This document shows, one piece after another, positions 1 to 7,140 of a stretch of 16,066 nucleotides of DNA (within the stretch, counting starts at the first letter, position 1; each line of letters starts with the position of its first letter). The notes below the pieces were generated by a model. It searched no databases. It saw nothing but the letters and a program-made list of their open reading frames with translations, and was not told the DNA's origin. Source of the DNA: Syntrophaceae bacterium UBA7544. GTDB lineage: Bacteria; Desulfobacterota; Syntrophia; Syntrophales; Smithellaceae. The position numbers and the translations under genes were made by a program. The stretch covers positions 1-16,066 of the forward strand of contig DLME01000217.1 of assembly GCA_002479215.1 (NCBI GenBank). Reading direction: 5' to 3'.

Positions 1-222
1 GGTCTTAAGGGAGATGATATTCTTTTGGAGGCGCGGATTCTGGCTATCGCCGATGTCGTGGAGGCCATCACTTTCCATCGTCCCTATAGGCCGGCCATTG
101 GAATCAATCTTGCACTGGAAGAGATTTCCCGGAATAAGGGCATCCTTTATGATGCTGCTGCTGTGGATGCCTGTCTGAAATTATTTCGAGAGAAAGGCTA
201 CGCCTTGGTTTTAAAAAAGTAG
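1..222 (+). CDS. HD-GYP domain protein, C-terminal fragment (5' end outside window)
   Basis: The reading frame is open from base 1 (GLKGDDILLEARILAIADVV) to a TAG at 220-222, giving 73 residues of a longer protein. The order GLKG, then ILAIADVVEA, then HRPYRP, then an ILYD/VDACLKLF tail is the end of an HD-GYP domain, the metal-dependent phosphodiesterase family that hydrolyses cyclic di-GMP. The Asp of the IADVVEA stretch is a usual metal ligand in the family. The HD and GYP motifs themselves lie upstream of the window, so partner domains such as receiver, PAS or GAF modules cannot be seen. The TTG at 25 is not a start, because conserved domain sequence continues upstream of it. Domain assignment is confident; activity is inferred from the family. 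Confidence 0.85.
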   Translation, partial: GLKGDDILLEARILAIADVVEAITFHRPYRPAIGINLALEEISRNKGILYDAAAVDACLKLFREKGYALVLKK

Positions 223-304
223 CTGATAAGATAAGACGCGGTCAGTTGTCAACCTCAATCTGATCTGGACTGGATTAGCCGCCCCGCTGATGTATGAGCA
301 GAAA

Positions 305-347
305 AAAACGAAGTCCGTTAATTCCTTGGGCGGTGTTCGTTTAATTT
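305..347 (+). terminator. Possible intrinsic terminator after the HD-GYP gene
   Basis: AAACGAA (306-312) pairs with TTCGTTT (336-342). A 2x2 internal loop and an inner CCG/CGG pair follow, and the 3' arm runs into TTTAATTTA. The stem is only moderately GC-rich and the U-tract is interrupted, so this is a weak candidate. The rest of 223-467 shows no other clear structure. Confidence 0.35.
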
Positions 348-467
348 AGGGAGTTGCTTTCGCACTTTCCAATGGTAATCGATAAACTTTTCGTGCTTTT
401 ATTTTGTTTAGTAGTAGATGTAATTTTTATCAGCACAGTCCCAGGTTAATTAAGAAAGGAGAAAATC

Positions 468-905
468 ATGATATTGCCGGAATACGTAACAGCAAAAGAG
501 GTCGGAAGGGTGTGTGCTGAGATCGGGTTGGATGACTGGTCAAAGCGAAAAGAAGCAGTCGTTTCGACACAGGAAGCGTCCAAAATCCTCGCCATTGTCA
601 ATACGGAGGGCATGGCTATTCACTTAGAAGATTTTCGCCTGGGCCTGGAGGTGGAACTCGAGCATGGGACGAGATTCAGTGATGCCAATGTTACCAATAA
701 TCATCCGATCCTGACCGGAAAGATCGTTTTAGCGCATCTTAAGGAAGCCATGGATTACTATCAGAGAATCGATGTCGCCGAAATGGAAGGAGATCTTCTG
801 AAGGCGATTCTTTCGGGAAATGTGGAAAAAATAAAATCCAAATACAAAAAACTTATTGCCGCACAAAAAGCATTAAGTGAGGCGGTTGCTAGTCAACTGA
901 AGTAA
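468..905 (+). CDS. DUF5661-like small protein
   Basis: This is a 145-residue soluble protein with no signal peptide or membrane segment. The ATG has a good Shine-Dalgarno sequence (AAAGGAG, ending about 7 nt upstream). The middle (about residues 54-98) carries the blocks FRLGLEVELEHGT, VTNNHPILTGKIVLAHLKE and DYYQRID. From memory these match the short DUF5661 family, found in phages and bacteria, whose role is unknown. The C-terminus (about 105-145) is Lys/Ala-rich and probably helical. The gene stands alone, and its stop lies only 6 bp from the stop of the convergent gene at 912, leaving no room for a separate terminator. The family call rests on motif recall, and no function is proposed. 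Confidence 0.75.
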   Translation: MILPEYVTAKEVGRVCAEIGLDDWSKRKEAVVSTQEASKILAIVNTEGMAIHLEDFRLGLEVELEHGTRFSDANVTNNHPILTGKIVLAHLKEAMDYYQRIDVAEMEGDLLKAILSGNVEKIKSKYKKLIAAQKALSEAVASQLK

Positions 906-911
906 GGCATT

Positions 912-3116
912 TTACAAGCGGTGATAAAGGCTTTTCAATAATGTTATTCTCTGTTTTATTATCTCTTCAGCCTTTTTATAATCGAGGGGATCTTTAAAAG
1001 CCAACATAAAATTCAGTTGGGCATTATCCAGCAAGGAATCGCCGCCGGTATAGGAAAGGCCTCCAAACTCGCTGAGTTCCTCATTGATGTATGGGTCGGA
1101 GGTCAGCACAGGATATGACGGCAGGCCGATGAGATTAACTATACCGTCAAAGGCATAATAAATACCCACACCGCTCAGGACCAGCAGGCTGGTTTTGATA
1201 TGTTCAAATTTACCTTTCAGGTTTAATATTCTCATTTCCCATAAAACATTTTTGTTAAGATTCATAAGCTTCTCAATTTCAGGAATGTCCTTTTTTGTCA
1301 TTGCTTGCCAATTCTTCGGAACTTCCAGCCTGGACGACCTGGCCATGGTGGTAAAAGCCAGATCGGGGATCACTATATTGGTGTTATCAGTATTGACGAG
1401 ATCCATGGTGATGTGTCGGCGAAAGTCATAATCCATGTAGGATAATGAGGCTCGCTGGACAATTTTACTTTGAATGAAAACCTTCTCATCATCAGCCATG
1501 ACTGAAAAAGCAAACGCTGCCAGATTAAATCGTTTGAAGTAACGATCAATTGTTTCTTTAATATCAGGGTCTTGCGAGTTCAGCACCGGTTCCGGGATCT
1601 CCAGGGTGCCCTGCAAGAGTTTAGGCTCACCCGCCGGATTTCCCACCAACTCCGGATGACCTTTTTCCTGAGCGGTCAGGTACCACTGATCCACCGTGTG
1701 GAACTTCATATCGAATTGTTTGTTTTTGACGTGCACCCGTAATGTTGCCGGCGAGCTGAAGTAGTAAAAATCGACCAGTTCGACCTGTAATGATGGCGCG
1801 GATATCTGCTCCATGCTGCCGGAATATGTTTTGTCCAGCTTCCTGCCTTTCCAGGCCTCTTGTAAATAGTTTTTTACGATTATCTTATTATTGAAATATT
1901 CGTTGGTAATTTTAAAATTCCAGGACGGATCAAATATTTTTTTGAAATAATATCCGTATTTGCCTGATCTGTTGCGTCCCTGAACCCGGAGCTCGCGGGC
2001 CGCATTCCCTTCTCCGGTCTGGAGTATCGTTATGTTCTTGGTAATGACCGCTTGTTTCATCCGATCATCGAGTACTTCCTTTATCGGTTCCTGTTCCCGC
2101 CAATCAGGAAGCGGCAAAGACCGCAGGGCATCCATGATCGGAACGATCTCGTCATTCTTAGTTCTTTTTCCCCTTTTATAGGTGAACATCAGCGCCGGAC
2201 CGCCCCCTTCTATTTCCGCGTCAATCATTCTTGTGTACATCTTTCCTGTTTCGTTAATTACAAAAATGGTGGAAGCGGCACTGCTCATATTTTCAATAAT
2301 AAAAGCGCCTCTTCCAGGGGAAGTAAATGCCCTGTTAAATGTTGCCGGCAAGCCGGTATCGGTAAAGTAGATTTTTTGCCCGGCGGGGTCAACGACATAA
2401 ATGGTCGCTGTCAAGCCAAACTGAGTTTTGTTTCCATCGATATCTTCCCAGTATGTCACGATATCATGCATCGGAGTAAGTCTTTTCCATGGCGCGCGCA
2501 AGATGCTAAAACTAAAGCTCCACAATTTATTTTTCGGTAGATATAGTGAATCGGAGAACGGGGAACCGATTTCCTCGTCCCAGGTTGTTTTTTCCTCGAG
2601 GGTAGGCTGCCAGAAATAGAATCTGCCGTTGTTCGAAACTGCTACTATCATAGTTCCATCAGTGGAAAATCCGGCGATTTTGTCATCAGGCTTGAATGAT
2701 GGAACATCTTCCCCAAATGGTGTGCCGGTACTGTCAAAAAGTTTCCATTCTCCCTTGATACCGGTGGTACTTTCATTGGGCTTAATCCAAATCTTGCCGT
2801 CTTTCAGGGCATAGTAATACTCATATGAAATCCCTTGTTGACTGTTTTTCAAATATACATTTTCAGGAAGTTGATCCAGACCATATGCGTTAGGGCAAAA
2901 ACCTATAAGAACAGCTATAATCACGGGTATGAAACCCCAAAGCAAGCGTTGGAAACTTATTTCCGTAGCAAGCTGCGGGGTATTCAACCCTCCGCCTTTG
3001 GCGGGATTGTTCGACTTACAAATTTTAATGTGTTTCACTTTTAGAATTTGAGTTTCACAAATAAATATTATTATACCGTTCAGAAAATTACGGCATTCTG
3101 TTTGAATCACGGGCAT
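912..3116 (-). CDS. Large exported protein of unknown function; N-terminus built on a repeat element
   Basis: The open frame encodes 734 residues. A hydrophobic stretch at about residues 57-79 (WGFIPVIIAVLIGFCPNAYG) ends in a plausible signal-peptidase site (NAYG before LDQ), suggesting export. The mature part is rich in Trp, Tyr and beta-type segments. Its first third has short repeats of the kind YALKDGKIW, GFSTDGTMIVAVSNNGRFYFW and TIFVINETGKMY, which look like blades of a beta-propeller. A second hydrophobic patch lies near the C-terminus (SLLVLSGVGIYYAFDGIVNL). I do not recognise the family. The only ATG upstream of the signal segment is at 3116, preceded by GGAGGG at 5-nt spacing. Residues about 19-65 are read from a dispersed repeat (2922-3061), and the Shine-Dalgarno and ATG lie in another repeat copy. 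The ancestral start was therefore probably replaced. The true start is uncertain; the downstream frame is firm. Confidence 0.75.
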   Translation of the reverse strand: MPVIQTECRNFLNGIIIFICETQILKVKHIKICKSNNPAKGGGLNTPQLATEISFQRLLWGFIPVIIAVLIGFCPNAYGLDQLPENVYLKNSQQGISYEYYYALKDGKIWIKPNESTTGIKGEWKLFDSTGTPFGEDVPSFKPDDKIAGFSTDGTMIVAVSNNGRFYFWQPTLEEKTTWDEEIGSPFSDSLYLPKNKLWSFSFSILRAPWKRLTPMHDIVTYWEDIDGNKTQFGLTATIYVVDPAGQKIYFTDTGLPATFNRAFTSPGRGAFIIENMSSAASTIFVINETGKMYTRMIDAEIEGGGPALMFTYKRGKRTKNDEIVPIMDALRSLPLPDWREQEPIKEVLDDRMKQAVITKNITILQTGEGNAARELRVQGRNRSGKYGYYFKKIFDPSWNFKITNEYFNNKIIVKNYLQEAWKGRKLDKTYSGSMEQISAPSLQVELVDFYYFSSPATLRVHVKNKQFDMKFHTVDQWYLTAQEKGHPELVGNPAGEPKLLQGTLEIPEPVLNSQDPDIKETIDRYFKRFNLAAFAFSVMADDEKVFIQSKIVQRASLSYMDYDFRRHITMDLVNTDNTNIVIPDLAFTTMARSSRLEVPKNWQAMTKKDIPEIEKLMNLNKNVLWEMRILNLKGKFEHIKTSLLVLSGVGIYYAFDGIVNLIGLPSYPVLTSDPYINEELSEFGGLSYTGGDSLLDNAQLNFMLAFKDPLDYKKAEEIIKQRITLLKSLYHRL
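2922..3061 (+). repeat. Dispersed palindromic repeat, copy A (at the 5' end of the 912-3116 gene)
   Basis: This is a 140-bp unit running from CACGGGTATGAA to GAGTTTCACAAA. It matches 7228-7364 end to end by eye, sharing CACGGGTATGAA, TTGGAAAC, ACCCTCCG, GCGGGATTGTTC and GAGTTTCACAAA. It contains a CCGCC/GGCGG hairpin and a 10-bp stem, CAAATTTTAA (3019-3028) with TTAGAATTTG (3041-3050), that has one G-T pair. On the minus strand it supplies about 47 residues to the start of the 912-3116 protein, including part of the hydrophobic export segment. On the plus strand it reads HGYETPKQALET onward, similar to the peptide that copy B adds to MntP. Confidence 0.85.
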
Positions 3117-3390
3117 ACTGCCCTCCGCTTCGCGGGATCAATTCCACTAACGCTTCAAACTTCACGTAGTTCGTTTTCAGCGAGTGTCATTGATTCGACC
3201 TGCAAGCTTCAGCATGTGTGACCTTTAGGGTATGCACTCTGTTTCTGAAACTTGGGTCTCATTACAACTGACAGATATTACTGCACTGCATTTGTGGAGC
3301 ACCTCCGGAAGGAGCCGAAGGCTATTTTCAAAGACACGACATCCCGTAACGGGATAATATCTGAGTTTCATTAGAATTGGAGTTTCACAA
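3108..3390 (+). repeat. Longer relative of the palindromic repeat, copy C
   Basis: The left end, CACGGGCATACTGCCCTCCG (3108-3127), continues into a CCGC/GCGG hairpin and CGGGAT. The right end, AGAATTGGAGTTTCACAA (3373-3390), matches the right end of copy B except for one base. Both ends have the same orientation as copies A and B, but the interior is about 200 bp longer and unlike them. It contains a perfect ATCCCG/CGGGAT hairpin (3341-3355) and a CTCC/GGAG hairpin near 3310. The interior has no convincing gene; a 40-codon frame from 3233 lacks a Shine-Dalgarno. Copy C follows copy A in tandem after 46 bp. It could be a fuller version of the element, or a compact copy split by an insertion. 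Confidence 0.55.
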
Positions 3391-3412
3391 TAAAGTTATC
3401 GTGCATATTGAG

Positions 3413-3478
3413 GGGTATGATACCTCATTTTTCAGAATTTCTGAATATCTTAAAGTTAATACTTATTTTTTTAAGATA
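3413..3478. promoter_or_regulatory. Cluster of DNA dyads upstream of the ABC exporter promoter
   Basis: Three inverted repeats lie in 66 bp. GGGTATGATACCTC (3413-3426) contains the dyad GGTAT/ATACC and is the exact reverse complement of 7282-7295 inside repeat copy B. TTCAGAA-T-TTCTGAA (3431-3445) is a perfect 7-1-7 palindrome of operator type. TATCTTAAA (3446-3454) pairs with TTTAAGATA (3470-3478) across a 15-nt AT-rich loop. They lie about 45-110 bp upstream of the -35 box at 3523. A regulator binding here is possible but is inferred only from the symmetry. Confidence 0.4.
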
Positions 3479-3522
3479 ATTGACGTTGATGACAAACCTC
3501 ATATTTTGTTACCCATATTTTC

Positions 3523-3551
3523 TTGACATAACAGGTTGGGGTACATATAGT
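3523..3551 (+). promoter_or_regulatory. Strong sigma70-type promoter for the ABC exporter, leaderless
   Basis: TTGACA (3523-3528, perfect consensus), a 17-bp spacer and TATAGT (3546-3551, five of six) form a near-ideal promoter. The -10 box ends 6 bp before the ATG at 3558, so transcription should begin at or within a base of the start codon. No Shine-Dalgarno could then be on the transcript. The layout also argues against the upstream in-frame ATG at 3480. Confidence 0.75.
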
Positions 3552-3557
3552 TTTTGC

Positions 3558-4262
3558 ATGATTGAGTTGAATAACGCAACCAAACGATACGGCACTCTTA
3601 CCGCCGTCGACAATGTCTCATTTTCCGTCCAGGCGGGTGAGTATTTTGCTCTTCTGGGACCTAATGGTGCAGGAAAGACGACAATCGTTAAGATGTTGCT
3701 TGACTTTGCACGGCCGACGTCGGGAAGCCTGTCGGTAAACGGTCTTCCCAGCACGCAGGCAGCGAGTCGTAACGCAGTTGGTTATCTGGCGGAGAACTGT
3801 CATATTCCTCCGTATCTTTCCGGATGGCAGTATCTGCAGCGCTGTGCGGAACTATTGGATATGAGCCGGTTAGATGCAATGCGTCAATGCGGACGCATTG
3901 TCGAGCTTATCGGCATGCAGGGCAGGGAACACACAAAAGTGAGTACCTATTCCAAGGGCATGATTCAACGGTTCGGACTCGGCGCTGCACTCATTGGAAA
4001 TCCGAAGCTGTTAATTCTCGATGAACCCACCGCCAGCCTTGATCCCATCGGCATCAGAGAAATACGTGAGCTTCTAGAATCGCTTAAAGATCAAGGTATG
4101 ACTATCTTCCTGAATTCCCACCTGCTGTCGGAAGTCGAAAAAATATGTGATAACGCCGCCATCATCAATCAGGGCAGGCTTTTGGTGAAGGATGCAATTT
4201 CCGCCCTCGTCAAAGATAATGATACGCTGGAAGATGTGTTCGTAAGGCTGGTGAAAGGTTGA
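3558..4262 (+). CDS. ABC transporter ATP-binding protein (ABC-2 exporter type)
   Basis: This 234-residue nucleotide-binding subunit would power the membrane protein encoded next to it. Visible motifs are Walker A GPNGAGKTT (34-42), the Q-loop region YLAEN (76-80, with Glu in place of Gln as is common in this subgroup), a degenerate signature YSKGM (131-135), Walker B LLILDEP (151-157), the D-loop SLDP (160-163) and the switch His (H188 in NSHLLSE). The short length and YSKGM signature fit the NosF/CcmA-like branch that pairs with ABC-2 permeases. An in-frame ATG at 3480 would add 26 residues, but these show no family similarity and would place the start upstream of the promoter at 3523-3551, so ATG 3558 is preferred. 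The stop is 1 bp from the permease start, so the two are almost certainly co-translated. The substrate is unknown. Confidence 0.9.
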   Translation: MIELNNATKRYGTLTAVDNVSFSVQAGEYFALLGPNGAGKTTIVKMLLDFARPTSGSLSVNGLPSTQAASRNAVGYLAENCHIPPYLSGWQYLQRCAELLDMSRLDAMRQCGRIVELIGMQGREHTKVSTYSKGMIQRFGLGAALIGNPKLLILDEPTASLDPIGIREIRELLESLKDQGMTIFLNSHLLSEVEKICDNAAIINQGRLLVKDAISALVKDNDTLEDVFVRLVKG

Positions 4263-4263
4263 G

Positions 4264-5106
4264 ATGAAAATGCCGAAAACACTTCCCCCCATCATCAGAA
4301 TTGCCAAATATACGCTTACGGATGAAATACGACAGAAGAGCTTCATCATTATGTTTGCTATCTGCGCCATATTTATATTTCTTGTTCGCGGTTGTTATCA
4401 GGGCAATTTCATGGTGAACGGGCAGACGCTCGATGCCGAAACTGTTATCCGGGTAGTGTCGAAATTGACTTTTCACGTTATTGCTGCAGGCGCGATGCTT
4501 CTCACTGCTTTGCTTTCGATGCGTGTATTCAGGCGCGATCGGGATGAGGGGATGCAATCGTGCGTTCTCGCCAAACCGATAGCCCGGTGGCAGTATGTCG
4601 CGGGCAAGATCCTTGGCTTGTGGGTTTTATCGGTCATGTTCATGTTCAGCCTGCACAGCGTCGTGTTCATAATTGCCTCCATAAATTTGAATGCTGTCCT
4701 GCCGGAATTCCTCATTGCCTCACTGCTATGCTTTTTCAACCTGCTCTTTGTGGTTGTTGCCGTGTTCCTTTTATCGCTCCTGATGTCCGACGTATTCGCT
4801 TTTCTTTGTGTTCTGGGAATCGGTATAGTTGGTCTGGTGGCCGATGGGATATATGCTCTAAGCCACAGTCAAATGGCGCAGGCGATGATCGGACAGTCCG
4901 GCGCGCCGTCGGACTGGACATGGTGGAAAGCCGTCTACTATTTATGGCCGAAACTTTCCGGTGCAGAGCGGTTTGCATCTTCGTTTATCGGCGGTGAAGG
5001 ATTCCCCGGATTCGGGTCTATATATCCGCTCATCAACATCCTTGCCTATTGCCTTATCCTCGGCACGTTGCTATTCTGGCGCTTCCGAAACGAAGATATA
5101 GTTTGA
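4264..5106 (+). CDS. ABC-2 type transporter permease
   Basis: This 280-residue integral membrane protein has about six hydrophobic segments, near residues 27-42, 66-86, 113-140, 148-172, 177-198 and 252-272. The N-terminal cytoplasmic stretch (YTLTDEIRQKSFIIMF) is typical of ABC-2 permeases. So is the segment after the second helix (MRVFRRDRDEGMQSCVLAKP, then IARWQYVAGK), which probably contacts the ATPase. A GAAAGG sequence 5 nt upstream serves as Shine-Dalgarno, and the start lies 1 bp after the ATPase stop. Together the two genes form a minimal exporter with no periplasmic or outer-membrane partner nearby. The cargo could be an antibiotic, lipid, metal-related ligand or peptide; the sequence does not decide. 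The 174 bp that follow hold only the uvrC promoter. Confidence 0.85.
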   Translation: MKMPKTLPPIIRIAKYTLTDEIRQKSFIIMFAICAIFIFLVRGCYQGNFMVNGQTLDAETVIRVVSKLTFHVIAAGAMLLTALLSMRVFRRDRDEGMQSCVLAKPIARWQYVAGKILGLWVLSVMFMFSLHSVVFIIASINLNAVLPEFLIASLLCFFNLLFVVVAVFLLSLLMSDVFAFLCVLGIGIVGLVADGIYALSHSQMAQAMIGQSGAPSDWTWWKAVYYLWPKLSGAERFASSFIGGEGFPGFGSIYPLINILAYCLILGTLLFWRFRNEDIV

Positions 5107-5223
5107 CCGCCGCTATAATTCTAGGGGGAAAGCTAAATCCAACAATCGCATCTGCGGAGCAAAACCCCACCCCGTGACCTTTGAGCTGTTACTCTCTTTG
5201 GCAACCATCACGCAATAACTTAA

Positions 5224-5252
5224 TTGAAGAATAGCTAAAAATCAATTATAAG
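5224..5252 (+). promoter_or_regulatory. Candidate sigma70 promoter for uvrC-mntP-ogt
   Basis: TTGAAG (5224-5229, four of six), a 17-bp spacer and TATAAG (5247-5252, five of six) would start transcription near 5259, leaving a leader of about 22 nt before the uvrC ATG. The surrounding sequence is AT-rich. No competing candidate of equal quality was seen in 5107-5280. Confidence 0.55.
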
Positions 5253-5280
5253 CAAGAACAGTAATAATTGAAGCGAGCCT

Positions 5281-7119
5281 ATGTCAGAAAATAATAGTTT
5301 AAAAGAAAAAGTTTCTTTGGCTCCTCGCAGTCCCGGTGTTTATTTAATGAAGGACTCGGCGCAGAAGATTATTTACATCGGCAAGGCCGGTAATTTAAAA
5401 AGCCGTATCCGTTCTTACTTTACCGGTAAAGATACACGTCCCATGGCGCCGTTTTTGATGACGCGCATAAATGACATTGAGTTCATCACGACCGCCACCG
5501 AAAAAGAAGCATTGATTTTAGAAAACAATTTAATTAAGCGTCACCGCCCCCGCTATAATGTCATCTTGCGTGACGATAAAACTTACTATCACTTATCCCT
5601 TGATCCCGCGGAAAAGTTTCCCCGTTTACAGCTTGTCCGCCGCCGGCAAAATAATGCGGCACTTTATTTCGGCCCCTATCCTTCGGGACTGGCGGCCAAA
5701 GAAACGCTGCGTTTTGTGCAGCAGATGTTTCCGCTGCGCAGCTGCCGCAACCGTGAATTCCAGTTGCGCAGCCGTCCCTGCCTGGAACATCAGATCGGCC
5801 GCTGTTATGCTCCCTGCAAGGGATTGATTGCTGAGGATTCTTACCGGAAGTTAGTGGAAAACGCTGTCTCTTTTTTGCAAGGACGCAGACGTGCCCTGAT
5901 TACAGATATCAAAGCGCAAATGGAAGAGGCGGCGCAGAATTTAAACTACGAAGAGGCCGCGCGCCTGCGTGACCGCATCAGCGCTCTGGAGCACACGCTG
6001 GAAAAGCAAAATGTCGATTGGGGAGGCACAAAGGATCAGGATGTTCTGGGCGTTTATGGCGATGAGAATGTTTATCAACTTTGTATTTTGTTTGTGCGCG
6101 CAGGAAAGCTTCTGGGTAGCAAATCATTTGCGCCGGTTAAAATGAAAATGGATTTGGCCGAAATTATTTCATCCTGTCTGACACAGTATTACGATGGCGA
6201 TGCGCAAATTCCTAGTGAAATTATTATTCCTTGTCATTTGCCGGATGAAACGGTCATCACCGAATGGTTGACGGACAAGAAAGAGAAGAAGGTTTTGCTG
6301 ACCATTCCTTACCGCGGAACAAAAAATGCCCTGCTGGATATGGCCGTTGCCAATGCCCGAAGCCTCTGGGAAACCGGGCAGAAGAAGGAAGAACAAAAAT
6401 CGGCTGCCCTGCATATTCTTCAGGAAAGATTATCACTGGAAAAATTACCGCAAAGAATTGAATGTTATGATATTTCCAATATCAGCGGCAAGCATGCTGT
6501 GGGTTCAATGGTTGTATTTCAGGATGGCGAGCCGGATAAAGCGAGTTATCGACGCTTTCGGATCAAGACTGTATCCGAAGCGGACGATTATGCGATGATG
6601 TGCGAGGTGCTGGCGCGCCGGTTTGCGCATGGAGAGAATCTGCCTGATTTAGTTGTTGTTGACGGCGGCAAAGGCCAGCTAAACATAGCTCTTTCCGTGT
6701 TGAAAGATTTAAAAATTAAAGTGGATGTCATTGGTTTGGCCAAGGAAGAGCGCACCATATTTTCCAGTAAAGGCATCATTAAGATGAAAGCCGGAAAATC
6801 CGAAGATCGTGTTTATCTGCCGCGGCGTAAAGACCCTATTTATCTTAAAGCATGGCCCCATGCTTTGACGGTACTGCAAAGAGTAAGGGATGAAGCACAC
6901 CGTTTTGCTTTGAGCTATCATCATCAATTAAAACAAAAAAGTGATCTGCGTTCGATTCTTGATGAGATTCCTGATGTTGGCGTGGCGCGCAGAAAAATAC
7001 TGCTGAAACATTTTGGCTCGGCTGAGCAAGTTAAAGACGCAACGCTGGAGGAATTGAAAAAAGTGCCGGGAATTGGTAAGGAGTTAGCTGAAAAAATATA
7101 TTCTTATTTGAGAAGCTAA
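5281..7119 (+). CDS. uvrC: UvrABC system protein C (excinuclease subunit)
   Basis: UvrC makes both incisions around bulky DNA lesions in nucleotide excision repair after UvrA and UvrB have marked the site. The 612-residue length is normal. The N-terminal GIY-YIG nuclease (about 14-95) shows GVY (19-21), YIG (32-34), SRIRSYF and the catalytic Glu in EKEALILENN (E76). Cys155, 167, 175 and 179 are in the pattern reported to hold an iron-sulfur cluster in E. coli UvrC. A UVR motif (about 205-240, EEAARLRDRISALE) binds UvrB. The C-terminal RNase H-like nuclease has D397 (YDISNISG), D461 (VVDGGKGQL) and H540 (RDEAHRFA). Helix-hairpin-helix motifs close the protein (about 560-612). The Shine-Dalgarno is weak. 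The gene heads a run with mntP (21 bp gap) and ogt. All key residues are present. Confidence 0.97.
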   Translation: MSENNSLKEKVSLAPRSPGVYLMKDSAQKIIYIGKAGNLKSRIRSYFTGKDTRPMAPFLMTRINDIEFITTATEKEALILENNLIKRHRPRYNVILRDDKTYYHLSLDPAEKFPRLQLVRRRQNNAALYFGPYPSGLAAKETLRFVQQMFPLRSCRNREFQLRSRPCLEHQIGRCYAPCKGLIAEDSYRKLVENAVSFLQGRRRALITDIKAQMEEAAQNLNYEEAARLRDRISALEHTLEKQNVDWGGTKDQDVLGVYGDENVYQLCILFVRAGKLLGSKSFAPVKMKMDLAEIISSCLTQYYDGDAQIPSEIIIPCHLPDETVITEWLTDKKEKKVLLTIPYRGTKNALLDMAVANARSLWETGQKKEEQKSAALHILQERLSLEKLPQRIECYDISNISGKHAVGSMVVFQDGEPDKASYRRFRIKTVSEADDYAMMCEVLARRFAHGENLPDLVVVDGGKGQLNIALSVLKDLKIKVDVIGLAKEERTIFSSKGIIKMKAGKSEDRVYLPRRKDPIYLKAWPHALTVLQRVRDEAHRFALSYHHQLKQKSDLRSILDEIPDVGVARRKILLKHFGSAEQVKDATLEELKKVPGIGKELAEKIYSYLRS

Positions 7120-7140
7120 AAGTGAGAATGATTGTCTAAT

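Noticed and set aside
2052..2540. 162-codon plus-strand open frame inside the 912-3116 gene
   Set aside because: It lies wholly antisense to the larger gene, lacks a Shine-Dalgarno, and its product has the basic, low-complexity look of a shadow frame.
3233..3355. Short plus-strand frame starting MHSVSETWVSLQ between the repeat ends
   Set aside because: It has about 40 codons, no ribosome binding site and ends inside the ATCCCG/CGGGAT hairpin. It is treated as non-coding interior of repeat copy C.
2922..3390. CRISPR-like array or tandem repeat locus
   Set aside because: Copies A and C share ends, but they differ in length and interior, there is no regular short repeat with unique spacers, and no cas genes are present.
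3480..3557. In-frame ATG at 3480 giving a 260-residue ABC ATPase
   Set aside because: The 26 extra residues do not look like an ABC ATPase N-terminus, the ATG lies upstream of a near-perfect promoter (3523-3551), and MIELNNATKRYG at 3558 is the normal family start.
7132..7140. TTG start for mntP at 7132
   Set aside because: The alignment with MntP places the first residue at ATG 7141. The TTG has a slightly better upstream GTGAG, so it is kept only as an alternative.
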